A stretch of 43,466 bases of DNA, from NCBI RefSeq assembly GCF_029869545.1, contig NZ_JARWQD010000150.1, positions 1 through 43,466 on the forward strand. Reading direction: 5' to 3'. Of the stretch, positions 6,801 through 15,950 are shown piece after piece. Positions within the stretch are counted from its first letter, which is position 1; each line of letters opens with the position of its first letter. This DNA comes from Nocardia wallacei (GTDB taxonomy: Bacteria; Actinomycetota; Actinomycetes; Mycobacteriales; Mycobacteriaceae). The notes under the pieces are model-generated. The model ran no database searches and was not told the DNA's origin. It was given only the letters and a program-made list of their open reading frames with translations. Position numbers and translations under genes: made by a program.

Positions 6801-8237
6801 ATGACGGGCAGGGCGAGCGCCGACGGTACGAAAGCACGCGCGACCGGGACTGGTCCCGGCGCAGCGAAGGGCAAGCGCTACACCACGATCGCTCGCAGGA
6901 TAAGGCGGCTCGAACTCTTCCCGGCCGTCGGCTTCGCGCTCGTCGCCGGAGTTGCCGTCGCCGTCGCCGCCTACGGACTCCTGTACTGGGCCCTGCCCGC
7001 GAGCGAAGCGAAAGCGGCGCCGATAGACATCACCCGCCTCGCCCTGACGATCGTCGCCGGAGTCGGCGGAACCGTCGCACTGGTGGTCGCCTACCGCCGC
7101 CAGCGCGACATCGAACAGAGCCGGTTCGTGGAACGGTTCGGCGCGGCGGCCGGTCAGCTCGGCGCGACCGATGTCGCCGTCAGGATCGCCGGGGTGTACG
7201 CGATGGCCGGTGCCGCCGACGAATCCGAGGGGCTGCGCCGCCAGCAGTGCATCGACGTCCTCTGCGGTTACCTACGCCTGCCCTACGACCCCGCCCAGGG
7301 CAGCAGCGGCCGCACCAAGCTGGTGACGACCCTCCCGCGTGCGGATCACGGCGAAACCGAAGAGCATGTCGAATACCGGCAGAACGACCGCGAGGTCCGC
7401 CGGACGATCCTCCGGGTCATAGCAGACCATCTGCGTCCGGGGAACGAATATTGCTGGTCGGCAGCCAATTTCGACTTCCGGTCCGCTCATCTCGAGGAGG
7501 TCGCCTTCGACGGTGTCGTCTTCTCCGGCCGGGCCCGATTCGATCGGGCGACATTCGACGGTCGCGCCGAATTCGGCAATGCGGTGTTCAACGGTCCCGC
7601 CGGATTCGACGAAGCGATCTTCGGCGGCCCCACCGTATTCGATGGAGCGAAGTTCGCCGGGGACACCCTGTTCGGCAGGGCCACATTCAACGACAGTGCC
7701 GAGTTCCGAGGGGCAGCCTTCCGCGGCGACGCCGCGTTCTACCGGGCAGTGTTCAACGGCCACACCGAGTTCCGGCAAGCACGTTTCGACACTGCCGGGT
7801 TCTACCGGGCAACGTTCAACGGCCACGCCCGGTTCGACGACACGATTTTCGGCGGCGGCGCCGTCTTCCACGGAGCCACGTTCAACGGGCATGCCGAGTT
7901 CCAGCGGGCGACGTTCAACGCTGCCGCTGGATTCGGCAAGACGACGTTCGACGGTCGAGCCGAGTTCGGGGAGTCCACGTTCCACGGCGAGGCACGATTC
8001 GCCGAGTCGGCGTTCAACGGTCCCGTCGGCTTCACAGCGGTAGCATTCATCGGTCCTGCAATCTTCTCCGACGCCGACTTCGGCTCCGAGAAGGTCACTT
8101 TCGACGACCCTGCCGGATGGGGTCCCCCCGCACCGGTATTCGACTGGGACCAGAACATCGCGGCCAAACCGGCCAATATCGATCCGCAGGACTGGCCGCC
8201 CACCCCGGTTCACGGCCGATCGACCGCACCGGGGTGA
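6801..8237 (+). CDS. Membrane-anchored pentapeptide-repeat protein
   Basis: A 478-residue protein. A basic N-terminus is followed by two membrane helices (about residues 38-62 and 76-93). A conserved juxtamembrane module (residues about 95-155) then contains FVERFGAAAGQLG, VRIAGVYAMAG and RQQCIDVLCGYLR. Residues about 235-433 are nearly 40 uninterrupted pentapeptides with Phe as the central residue (for example ATFNG HAEFR). They should form a right-handed quadrilateral beta-helix. The layout is frequent in actinobacteria, but no function is established; the module probably faces the cytoplasm (inference). No close neighbour suggests a role. Confidence 0.88.
   Translation: MTGRASADGTKARATGTGPGAAKGKRYTTIARRIRRLELFPAVGFALVAGVAVAVAAYGLLYWALPASEAKAAPIDITRLALTIVAGVGGTVALVVAYRRQRDIEQSRFVERFGAAAGQLGATDVAVRIAGVYAMAGAADESEGLRRQQCIDVLCGYLRLPYDPAQGSSGRTKLVTTLPRADHGETEEHVEYRQNDREVRRTILRVIADHLRPGNEYCWSAANFDFRSAHLEEVAFDGVVFSGRARFDRATFDGRAEFGNAVFNGPAGFDEAIFGGPTVFDGAKFAGDTLFGRATFNDSAEFRGAAFRGDAAFYRAVFNGHTEFRQARFDTAGFYRATFNGHARFDDTIFGGGAVFHGATFNGHAEFQRATFNAAAGFGKTTFDGRAEFGESTFHGEARFAESAFNGPVGFTAVAFIGPAIFSDADFGSEKVTFDDPAGWGPPAPVFDWDQNIAAKPANIDPQDWPPTPVHGRSTAPG
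7504..8100 (+). repeat. Degenerate 15/30-bp coding repeat (pentapeptide array)
   Basis: The DNA shows a recurring theme of TTC at fixed 15-nt steps, with GGC/GGT turns every 30 nt. It encodes alternating xxFNG and xAxFx units. The repeats are degenerate at nucleotide level, so this is an old array under protein selection rather than a recent expansion. Confidence 0.8.
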
Positions 8238-8278
8238 CAGCGGGTCGGCGACAAGCCGGGGTGCGGGACCGAATCGGC

Positions 8279-9406
8279 TCAGGCGCTGCGTTCCCGCAGC
8301 ATCGCGTGTTCGGCGAAACGTTCGCCGAGGAACTCGAAGGCGTTGGGGGCGAAGGAGAATGCGCCACCGACGTGTTCGCGGGGCATGGTGAGGAAGGTGG
8401 CGTCGACGCCGAGGGCGCGCCAGTCGCGGTAGAGCTGCGTCATCTGGGCGAACGGGACGATCTGCTCCCGGGTGCCGCCCGCGAGCAGCACCGGTGTGGC
8501 GGGAGCCATTGCGCCCAAACGGTTCTCGCGCAGGCGCGCCAGCACCTCCGGGACCTCCAGCGGCGAGCGATGCACGTAGCGGGCCGACCGGGTGGGCAGC
8601 AGCATCCCGCCGCCGATTCCCAGCGCCGCCCCCGGGATCACGTGGGTGCGGCGCAGGACCGCCGCCAGGGTGCGGCCCACCGGATTCAACAGCGACAGCA
8701 CATCGAGTTCCGGGTAGGCGGCGTCGATGCCGAGCACGGCGTAGAACAGCAGGAAGGCGAAGCGGCCGCCGTCGTGATGTTCGAACATTCCCTCCAGATC
8801 CGCGGGCGCGGAACCGACCGCACCGCCGTCCAGCACCAGATCGGGGGCATAGCCGGGTTGCAGCTGCAGGGCCCAGCCCGCGGCGCAGCCGCCCTCGGAG
8901 TACCCGAAGATGCCCAGCGGCCCATCCGGTTCCAGGCCCGCCTCGTCCAGTTGCCGCGCGGCCCGCATGCTGTCGAGCACGGCCGGGCCCAGCGCCCGGC
9001 CCATCACGTAGGGATGTGCGCCCGGCGTACCCAGCCCGGGATAGTCGCTGACCGCGACCGCCCAGCCCCGGCGCAGTGCCCGCGCCAGGAACAGCGACTC
9101 GTACTCGAGGCCGCGGCGGAACTGCCATGACGCCGCCGAGATATTCGCCAGCCCCTGGGTGCCGACGGCGTACCCGATCAGCGGGCGCGGGCCGTCGGGG
9201 TAGGGCGTCGACGGCACCAGAATCGTCCCGGTCACCTCCGTCGGCGCGCCGTGGGCCGTCGTGGTGCTGTAGCGCACCCACCAGGCGCGCGCCGGAAGCC
9301 GCAGCCCCGGAAGCAGATACGCCCGCATCGGCCGGGCCTCCAGCAACCGGCCGGGCCGGGCGTCACCGATGGCCGCGAGCGGCCCCGTGCTCAGATGTGC
9401 GGTCAC
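8279..9406 (-). CDS. LIP-family lipase/alpha-beta hydrolase
   Basis: About 375 residues from the GTG at 9406, with AGGCGGG upstream. LIP-family features include TGTILVP, GYAVGTQG, DYPGLG and the nucleophile elbow GYSEGG, with GGAVGSAPADL after it. The His lies in MPREHVGG. The acidic residue after the eighth strand, usually Asp (compare NPDEIIP in the lipase at 2934), reads GTREQIVP here, so Glu occupies the catalytic-acid position. No typical signal peptide is visible, unlike the other lipase, so the product may be cytoplasmic or exported another way. It probably hydrolyses esters; the substrate is unknown. Confidence 0.8.
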   Translation of the reverse strand: MTAHLSTGPLAAIGDARPGRLLEARPMRAYLLPGLRLPARAWWVRYSTTTAHGAPTEVTGTILVPSTPYPDGPRPLIGYAVGTQGLANISAASWQFRRGLEYESLFLARALRRGWAVAVSDYPGLGTPGAHPYVMGRALGPAVLDSMRAARQLDEAGLEPDGPLGIFGYSEGGCAAGWALQLQPGYAPDLVLDGGAVGSAPADLEGMFEHHDGGRFAFLLFYAVLGIDAAYPELDVLSLLNPVGRTLAAVLRRTHVIPGAALGIGGGMLLPTRSARYVHRSPLEVPEVLARLRENRLGAMAPATPVLLAGGTREQIVPFAQMTQLYRDWRALGVDATFLTMPREHVGGAFSFAPNAFEFLGERFAEHAMLRERSA

Positions 9407-9942
9407 CGTTGACCCGCCTTTCGCCGTCGCCCGGCCGACCCTGCCGACCAGACCCACTCTTCAACTGTCGCAACGCCTTCCGGTCGTGTACTCGATCATG
9501 ATGACACATCGGCGACACGAACACGAGACACTGAGATAACAACTCTCTCGCCGCCCGATAAATTCCCGCCACACATCGCGGCAAACGACCTCGGCATTCC
9601 TGCGCACAAAGCCCGTGCCACCGATGGCAATTCCGGGATCGACCACCTCCGTGTCGAAACTTCTTCCGACCTCCACCGGCGGGTTGCGGAAGCGATGGCG
9701 GCGCTCGGCAATACCATCGTCGGAATACTGGTTTTCACTGGTAGATCAGGCCGTTGCGGCGCCTCGGACACACCCGGCCGCAAAGTAGCTACAGCCGAAT
9801 CCCACCAGCGTAGTGGGGGTGCGAGGGCACCCGAAACGGTGGTACCGGCTGCGCCGACACCCCGCACGCTGTACGGTTGCTCAAACCAGTAATGGGGGCT
9901 TCGAGTAGGCCTGCGCCCATACTCTGAAAGGACTCGGATCTG
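9407..9942. other. Gene-free interval upstream of the BCCT transporter
   Basis: This 536-nt interval lies between divergent genes. Short open frames are present on both strands, but none has a ribosome site, protein-like composition or recognisable motif. It must carry the promoters for the lipase and the transporter. AAAGGA lies 10 nt before the transporter ATG. No RNA gene or repeat was recognised. Confidence 0.5.
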
Positions 9943-11694
9943 ATGTCGATAGACACCGGCCGCAAATCCGACGGATCAGATGACAGCGCCGCGGATTCGA
10001 TCGGAAAGCCGCCGACCAAACTCGGCTTGGACCGATGGGTTTTCGGCATCACGGCGATCGGCTCACTGGCATTTGTCGCCTGGGGCATCCTCGACCAGAC
10101 GGGCCTCGCGTCCGCCTCGTCGGATGCGCAATCCTGGGTCATCAACAATACCGGTTGGCTATTCGTCCTGATCGCGTCGGCCTTCGTCGTGTTCGTGCTC
10201 TGGATGGCGGCCAGCCGCTACGGCAAGATCCCACTGGGCAACGACGACGAGGAACCGGAGTTCAAGACCGTCTCGTGGATCGCGATGATGTTCAGCGCGG
10301 GCATGGGCATCGGCCTGATGTTCTGGGGCGTCGCCGAACCGCTCACGCACTTCGTCAAGCCGCCGCCGGGCACCGCCGACCCGCAGACCGACCAGGCCGC
10401 CGAGACGGCGATGGCGCAGACGCTGTTCCACTGGACGCTGCACCCGTGGGCCATCTACGCCGTGGCCGGTCTGGCCATCGCCTACGGCACCTTCCGCAAG
10501 GGCCGCTCGCAGCTGATCTCGGCGGTGTTCCGCCCGATCCTCGGCCGCTACTCCAAGGGCTGGGGCGGCAAAGCGATCGACATGATGGCGATCTTCGCGA
10601 CGCTGTTCGGCTCGGCCGCCTCGCTGGGCCTGGGCGCGCTGCAGATCGGCGCGGGCATGGAGTTCAACGGCTGGGTCGACACGATCGGCAAGGTCGGCCT
10701 GGTCCTCATCATCACGGCGCTCACCATCGCGTTCATCTTCTCCGCGATCTCCGGCATCGACCGCGGCATCCAGTGGCTGTCGAACATCAACATGGTGCTG
10801 GCCCTGATCATCGCGATCTTCGTGTTCGTCCTCGGGCCGACGCTGTTCATGCTCAACTTCCTGCCGACCGCGCTCGGCGACTACATCGCCAAGCTCCCGT
10901 CGATGGCCTCGCGCACCGCGGTCAGCGGCGGCGACGCGGAGAAGGCGTGGCTGTCGAGCTGGACGATCTTCTACTGGGCGTGGTGGATCTCGTGGACCCC
11001 GTTCGTCGGCATGTTCATCGCGCGCATCAGCCGCGGGCGCACCATCCGCCAGTTCGTGACCGGCGTGCTGCTGGTGCCCAGCCTGGTGAGCCTGGTGTGG
11101 TTCGTGATCTTCGGTGGTTCGGCCATCTCCCAGCAGCGCGAGACCGGCGACCTGACCGAGCCGAACGGTTCGGTCGACTCCAACTTCGCGCTGTTCCACC
11201 TGCTCGACCACTACCCGATCGCCTCGTTCACCGCGGCGCTGGTGATGATCCTGGTCGCGATCTTCTTCGTCTCCGGCGCCGACGCCGCGTCCATCGTGAT
11301 GGGCACGCTGTCGGAGCGGGGCAGCCTGGAACCGTCCAAGGTGACAGTGAGCTTCTGGGGCGCGGCCACCGGCGCGGTCGCCGCGATCATGCTCGTCATC
11401 GCCGATCCCAGCGATCTCGACGGGGCATTGAACGGGCTACAGGCCCTGACGACCGTCGTATCGCTGCCGTTCGCGATCGTCATGGGCCTGATGTGCGTGG
11501 CGCTGTACAAGGACGTGCGCTCGGACCCGATCATCCTGCGCGAGCAGCACGGCGCCCTGCTGATCGAGAACGCGGTCCTGCAGGGCACCGAACAGCACGA
11601 CAGCGAGTTCGGTCTGGTCACCGAGGCTGTCGAGGTGATCGAGGTCGACAAGACCGACGTCCCGGACAAGTCCGAGCCCCCGAAGGCCGACTAG
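9943..11694 (+). CDS. BCCT-family betaine/carnitine/choline transporter
   Basis: A 583-residue, 12-helix secondary transporter of the BCCT family. It takes up quaternary ammonium compounds such as glycine betaine with sodium or protons, usually for osmoprotection. The glycine-rich stretch SAGMGIGLMFWGVAEP (residues 118-133) matches the Na/substrate helix of BetP. The signature tryptophans occur in YWAWWISWTP (344-353), followed by FIARISRGRTIRQF. A hydrophilic N-terminus (about 30 residues) and an acidic C-terminal tail (about 55 residues) resemble the regulatory ends of osmosensing members. It is monocistronic, closed by a strong hairpin. Confidence 0.92.
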   Translation: MSIDTGRKSDGSDDSAADSIGKPPTKLGLDRWVFGITAIGSLAFVAWGILDQTGLASASSDAQSWVINNTGWLFVLIASAFVVFVLWMAASRYGKIPLGNDDEEPEFKTVSWIAMMFSAGMGIGLMFWGVAEPLTHFVKPPPGTADPQTDQAAETAMAQTLFHWTLHPWAIYAVAGLAIAYGTFRKGRSQLISAVFRPILGRYSKGWGGKAIDMMAIFATLFGSAASLGLGALQIGAGMEFNGWVDTIGKVGLVLIITALTIAFIFSAISGIDRGIQWLSNINMVLALIIAIFVFVLGPTLFMLNFLPTALGDYIAKLPSMASRTAVSGGDAEKAWLSSWTIFYWAWWISWTPFVGMFIARISRGRTIRQFVTGVLLVPSLVSLVWFVIFGGSAISQQRETGDLTEPNGSVDSNFALFHLLDHYPIASFTAALVMILVAIFFVSGADAASIVMGTLSERGSLEPSKVTVSFWGAATGAVAAIMLVIADPSDLDGALNGLQALTTVVSLPFAIVMGLMCVALYKDVRSDPIILREQHGALLIENAVLQGTEQHDSEFGLVTEAVEVIEVDKTDVPDKSEPPKAD

Positions 11695-11706
11695 CCCGGC
11701 CACCCA

Positions 11707-11740
11707 CTGCCCCGCCACACCCAACCGTGTGGCGGGGCAG
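11707..11740 (+). terminator. Strong hairpin terminator after the BCCT gene
   Basis: A perfect 14-bp stem (CTGCCCCGCCACAC / GTGTGGCGGGGCAG) with a 6-nt loop starts 13 nt after the transporter stop. There is no T run, as is common for actinobacterial terminators. Confidence 0.82.
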
Positions 11741-11808
11741 AACTATGTCGGCGCCCTCCAAATCCCTCTTCCCGGCGCGCTTTTGGCCGGGATTACGCTT
11801 CCGACATC

Positions 11809-12627
11809 ATGGATGCCCTCTATATTCCCGACCCCGCGGACCCCGGCGTGTTCCATTCCACCGAACTCACCCGGGGGCCGTGGTCGCCGGATGCCCAGCA
11901 TGCCGGGGCGCCCGCGGCGCTGCTGGGGCATGTGATCGAGCGGTTTCGCCCGCGGCCGGGGTATCGCGTCGCGCGGGTGGCGGTGGAGATTCTCGGGCCG
12001 GTGCCGATCGCCCCGCTGCGCGCCGAGGTGCGGCCGGTCCCCGCGACCCCCAGGATCGCCCAGCCCGGCCGCGGGGTCGAATTGTTCGAGGCCACACTGA
12101 GTTCCGAGCGTGGGCCGGTGCTGATCGCTCGTGCCTGGCGGCTGGGGCGGGCCGATCCGGAGATCGATGTCCCGGAGGCGATGCTGCCGACCGGCACCCG
12201 GCCCGGCCCCGACACCGTGACACCCGGCCCGGAGCACGCCTTCCCCAGCGGTCAGCCGACCGGATTCCACACCGCCGTCGACTACCGATTCGTCGCGGGC
12301 GCCTTCCAGAACCCCGGCCCGGCCGTGTGCTGGATTCGGCTGCGCTGTCCGGTCGTCGCGGGCGCGGCGCCGGGCCCGCTGGAACGCGTCCTCGCCGCGG
12401 CGGACTTCGGCAACGGTGTCAGCTCCGTATTGCCCTGGGGCCGATACTTTTTCATCAACACCGACCTCACGGTCACGCTGCCCCGCGACCCGATCGGCGA
12501 ATGGGTCTGCCTGGACGCGGTGACCCACCCGGAACGCAGCGGCATCGGCATGGTCGACGCCCGCCTGTTCGACGAGCGGGGCCCGATCGGCCATAGCACC
12601 CAAACGCTGCTGCTCGGGGAACGCTGA
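11809..12627 (+). CDS. Acyl-CoA thioesterase-like double hot-dog protein
   Basis: A 272-residue protein of the TesB-like thioesterase-family type found widely in Mycobacteriales. The opening (FHSTELTRGPWSPDAQHAGAPAALL) matches the first hot-dog helix with the conserved HxGAPAALL-type segment. The second half (ALERVLAAADFGNGVSS, then FINTDLTVTLPRDP) forms the second hot-dog unit. These enzymes hydrolyse acyl-CoA thioesters; chain length cannot be told. It is convergent with the amidohydrolase gene and only 19 nt away. Confidence 0.75.
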   Translation: MDALYIPDPADPGVFHSTELTRGPWSPDAQHAGAPAALLGHVIERFRPRPGYRVARVAVEILGPVPIAPLRAEVRPVPATPRIAQPGRGVELFEATLSSERGPVLIARAWRLGRADPEIDVPEAMLPTGTRPGPDTVTPGPEHAFPSGQPTGFHTAVDYRFVAGAFQNPGPAVCWIRLRCPVVAGAAPGPLERVLAAADFGNGVSSVLPWGRYFFINTDLTVTLPRDPIGEWVCLDAVTHPERSGIGMVDARLFDERGPIGHSTQTLLLGER

Positions 12628-12646
12628 CCGCGCCCGCAACCGATCG

Positions 12647-14362
12647 CTACAGCGGCTCGCCGTAGGTCTGGCGGCCCATCAGGTACGTGGCGTCGACCGT
12701 CAACTCGCGCAACCGATCCGGCGCGGTCGTGCGCGGATTACCCGACAGCACCGCGAAATCGGCGAACTTCCCCGGCTCGAGGCTGCCGATATCCTTGTCC
12801 AGGTGCAATTGCCATGCGGGGCCGAGGGTTTCGGCTCGAATGGCCGCATCGATACCGATGCGCTGCTCCGCGGCCAGCACCCGCCCGCTCCCCCTGGCCG
12901 TGCGAGTGACGGCGGTGGCGATATTGCCGAGCGGACTCGGCGGAGTCACGGTGCCGTCGTTGTGGAACGAGATCTCGAGGCCCGCGTCCAGTGCCGCCTT
13001 CGCCGACATCCAGTGGCTGCCGTGCGGGTCCCCGAACAGCTCGTCGACCAGCACATCACCCCAGTAATAGACGTGTTCGATGAACAGGCTGACCGTCGCC
13101 CCGAGGCGGCGCGCACGCGAAAACTGTTCCGGCCGCATGGCTCCCACATGTTCGAGCCGCAGGCGCAGATCACGACCGTCCCCGCCCGACAGCGCCCGCT
13201 CGTAGGCATCGAGCACCGCGTCGACCGCGGCGTCGCCGTGCACATGGGTGGACAGCTGCCAGCCCTGCCGGACGAACGCAGCCGCCAGCTGTTCGATCTG
13301 CTCGGGCGTGTAGTTCATGCCGCCGTGGTGATCGGGCCCGAGTCCCATTCTCGCGGTGGTCTCGTCGGTCAGGTACGGGAAGGTGGTGTCGATATTGCCC
13401 TGCCAGGGCGAACCGTCGGCCCACAGTTTCATCCCGATCTGCGCGAACAACGTTGCGCCACCGGGGAACTCGCCCCCGGTATGCGCGGCGTCGGAGGCCG
13501 GTTGCGGGCTGCCGATCTCATAGGCGCGGATACGCAGGGCGCAGTCGGGCTCCGCGGCCAGCTGCCGGAAGACCTCGGCGTAGGCGCTGCTGTAGGCGTG
13601 CTCGGTGGTGGTGGCGATGCCCGCCTGCGCGAGTTGGCCATAGGCCCAGCGCATGGTGCCGGGCAGCGCACCCGCGGTGTCCTGCGCCAGCGGCGTCATC
13701 AGACGCATGATCGCCGGAGTCTCGGCGACCTCACCGGTGAGCTCGCCGTCGGGGCCGCGCCCGTACTTGCCGCCCACCGGATCGGGTGTGTCCCTGGTGA
13801 TCCGGGCCAGATTCAGCGCCGCGGAGTTGGCGTAGGCCGCGTGTCCGCTGTTGGCCACGACGACGACCGGATTGCCGGGCGCCAGCCGATCCAGCTGCTG
13901 CCGGGTCGGCAGGCTCAGGTCCGTCTGCAGCAGAATATCTATGCCGTACAACACGATCGGCGCATTCGGCGGCGCCGCGCGCACCGCCTCGGTGAGCTTC
14001 TGCATGACACCGGCGCCGGTCGGCACGGTGAACGGCCGCACGTCGATCGACGGCGGCGCCAGCGCGGCCGCGATCTGTGAGGGGTGGCTGTGCGCCTCCA
14101 CGAACGCGGGCAGCAGCGTGCGCCCGCCCAGGTCGATGACGCGGGTGCCCGGGCCCCGCAGGCCCAGCACGTCGTCCTTCGCACCCACCCCGGCGATGCG
14201 CCCGCCGGTCACGGCGACGGCCTCCGCCTCGGGAGCGCCGGGGGCCACGGTCACGATCGGCCCGCCGGTGATGATGAAATCCGCTGTTCCGTCCCGAGAC
14301 TCGCCGGTGGCACAGGCCGCCGTGAGGGCCGCGGCTCCGGCCATGAAGCCTCGTCGTCCCAT
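12647..14362 (-). CDS. Exported amidohydrolase of the YtcJ-like (Amidohydro_3) family
   Basis: A 571-residue metal-dependent hydrolase. The ATG at 14362 lies 8 nt after GGAGG and opens a signal with twin arginines (MGRRGFMAG) and a lipobox-like LTAAC, suggesting Tat export and lipid anchoring. Metal-site motifs are FVEAHSHPSQ (HxH), HVHGDAA, RLEHVGAM and SFHNDGTVTPPSPL; WADGSPWQG is typical of the subgroup. Characterised relatives cleave N-formyl or N-acyl amides, but the substrate here is unknown. It is the second gene of an operon, 18 nt behind a YfcC-like carrier, suggesting hydrolysis outside and uptake of the product. Confidence 0.85.
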   Translation of the reverse strand: MGRRGFMAGAAALTAACATGESRDGTADFIITGGPIVTVAPGAPEAEAVAVTGGRIAGVGAKDDVLGLRGPGTRVIDLGGRTLLPAFVEAHSHPSQIAAALAPPSIDVRPFTVPTGAGVMQKLTEAVRAAPPNAPIVLYGIDILLQTDLSLPTRQQLDRLAPGNPVVVVANSGHAAYANSAALNLARITRDTPDPVGGKYGRGPDGELTGEVAETPAIMRLMTPLAQDTAGALPGTMRWAYGQLAQAGIATTTEHAYSSAYAEVFRQLAAEPDCALRIRAYEIGSPQPASDAAHTGGEFPGGATLFAQIGMKLWADGSPWQGNIDTTFPYLTDETTARMGLGPDHHGGMNYTPEQIEQLAAAFVRQGWQLSTHVHGDAAVDAVLDAYERALSGGDGRDLRLRLEHVGAMRPEQFSRARRLGATVSLFIEHVYYWGDVLVDELFGDPHGSHWMSAKAALDAGLEISFHNDGTVTPPSPLGNIATAVTRTARGSGRVLAAEQRIGIDAAIRAETLGPAWQLHLDKDIGSLEPGKFADFAVLSGNPRTTAPDRLRELTVDATYLMGRQTYGEPL

Positions 14363-14380
14363 AGCCATCGCCTCCACCTC

Positions 14381-15886
14381 TCATCCGAGCCAGGCGTCCA
14401 TCGCCACGAATGCGCAGATCAGCACGAACAATATCGCCATCAGCGGCGCCACGAACCGCACGTACCGGTCGTAGCGCACCTTCGCCAGCGCGATACCGCC
14501 GGTCACCACCGCCGTGGTCGGGGTGACCAGATTCGCCCACCCGGAGGCCGCCGCCCAGGCCGTCACCACCAGGGAGCGCGGTACCTGCGCGAAATCGGCC
14601 AGCGGCGCCATGATCGGCATGGCGAGCGTGGCGTGCCCGGAGGTGGACGGGATGAGGAACGCCAGCGGGACGTTCACCAGGAAGATCCCCACCGCGAACA
14701 CTCCCGACGAGGTTCCCGTCACCACGCCCTCCAGCGCGTGCAGCACCGTCGCGGTGATCTCGGTGTTGTTCATGACCACGGTCACGCCGCGCGCCAGCAC
14801 GATCACGAAGCCCGCGCCCACGAAATCGCCGAAGCCCCGGCCGATTTCGTCGGCCAGCCGCCCCTCCCCCAGCCCGCCGACCACTCCGACGAGCACCGCG
14901 CCGAGCAGGAACAGCGCCGTGAGTTCCGGGAAGGACCAACCCAGCTCCCAGGCAAAGGGTTTCGCGTCCAGCCCGTTGATCACCTCACCCCAGGGGATGA
15001 TCGCGAAGATCATGAACGCGAACAGCAGCGCCACCAGCGACAGCACGGCGATGTGCCGCCCGTTCATCGGATCCGGTTGGTGGTCTTCGGCTTTCGCGTC
15101 GCGATCGCCGGGCAGCCAGCCGGACCAGGACTTCGACGGATCGTCGCGGACCCGCCGCGCGTACCACAGCACGTATCCGACGGTCACCGCCGTGAGCACC
15201 ACCAGCATGATCAACCGCAGCACGATGCCGTCGCCGATCGGGATCCCCGCGGCCGCCGATGCCGTACCGATGGCGAACGGGTCGACGGTGGCGCACAGCA
15301 CGCCGACACCGGCACCGCAGATGATCGCGCCGACCGCCGTCATTCGGTCGTAGCCCAGCGCCAGCAGCAAGGGCACCAGCAGGGCGTAGAAACCGAGCGT
15401 CTCCTCCGCGAAACCCTCGACGGTACCGGCGATCGCGAATGTCACCATCACGCCCACGATCAGCAGATACGACCGCTCGCGCAGCCGATAGGCCAGCCGT
15501 CCGATACCCCGTTCGAGCGCGCCGGTGGCGAAGGCGACGGTGATGAACGCGCCGACCGCCAGCACGAACAGGAACACCGCCGCCGCGCCGTAGAGACTGC
15601 CGGACAGATCCGGGCCGACCAGTCCGGTCTTGGCGTCCCGGATGCCGTAGAGACCGTCGACGGGGGCGAGGAACAACCCCTTCAATCGCTCGCCGAATCC
15701 CGGGGTGTCCGCGATGCGATGGTAGGTCCCGGCGATCGGACGGCCCTGGTCGTCGGTGTCGTAGCGGCCGGGTGGGACGACGAAGGCCGCCAGCCACACC
15801 AGCAGCGTGACGGCGGCGAGAATGGTGTAGGTGGACGGGAACGACCACCCGCGACGGTGCCCGGCCTCCGCTGCCGCAGTGTCCAT
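14381..15886 (-). CDS. YfcC/DcuC-like carboxylate or amino-acid carrier
   Basis: About 501 residues with 11-13 membrane helices. The layout fits the YfcC branch of the DcuC/AbgT-type ion-transporter superfamily. FPSTYTILAAVTLLVWLAAFVVPPGRY at the N-terminus and VPLAFLIPSTSGHATLAMPIMAPLADF in the second half are typical of the family, with repeated hairpin-loop regions (GFAEETLGFYALLVPL; SGWANLVTPTTAVVTGG). The substrate is probably an anionic organic acid, amino acid or dipeptide. It is transcribed first, with the exported amidohydrolase following. Confidence 0.85.
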   Translation of the reverse strand: MDTAAAEAGHRRGWSFPSTYTILAAVTLLVWLAAFVVPPGRYDTDDQGRPIAGTYHRIADTPGFGERLKGLFLAPVDGLYGIRDAKTGLVGPDLSGSLYGAAAVFLFVLAVGAFITVAFATGALERGIGRLAYRLRERSYLLIVGVMVTFAIAGTVEGFAEETLGFYALLVPLLLALGYDRMTAVGAIICGAGVGVLCATVDPFAIGTASAAAGIPIGDGIVLRLIMLVVLTAVTVGYVLWYARRVRDDPSKSWSGWLPGDRDAKAEDHQPDPMNGRHIAVLSLVALLFAFMIFAIIPWGEVINGLDAKPFAWELGWSFPELTALFLLGAVLVGVVGGLGEGRLADEIGRGFGDFVGAGFVIVLARGVTVVMNNTEITATVLHALEGVVTGTSSGVFAVGIFLVNVPLAFLIPSTSGHATLAMPIMAPLADFAQVPRSLVVTAWAAASGWANLVTPTTAVVTGGIALAKVRYDRYVRFVAPLMAILFVLICAFVAMDAWLG

Positions 15887-15950
15887 GGCGACATGCAACC
15901 ACTGCCGCAGGCGAACCTCGCGAACCCGCGGCGGTGTTTCGGGCTACCGC

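Noticed and set aside
7504..8100. Tandem repeat considered as a non-coding or CRISPR-like array
   Set aside because: The 15/30-nt periodicity is explained fully by the encoded pentapeptides; units are not identical and have no spacer-repeat structure.
9695..9892. 65-codon open frame before the BCCT gene
   Set aside because: No ribosome site, low-complexity composition and a position inside the promoter interval.
10035..12596. An 853-codon open frame on the plus strand
   Set aside because: It runs through the BCCT gene, the terminator and the thioesterase gene out of frame, and has Arg/His/Pro-rich junk composition.
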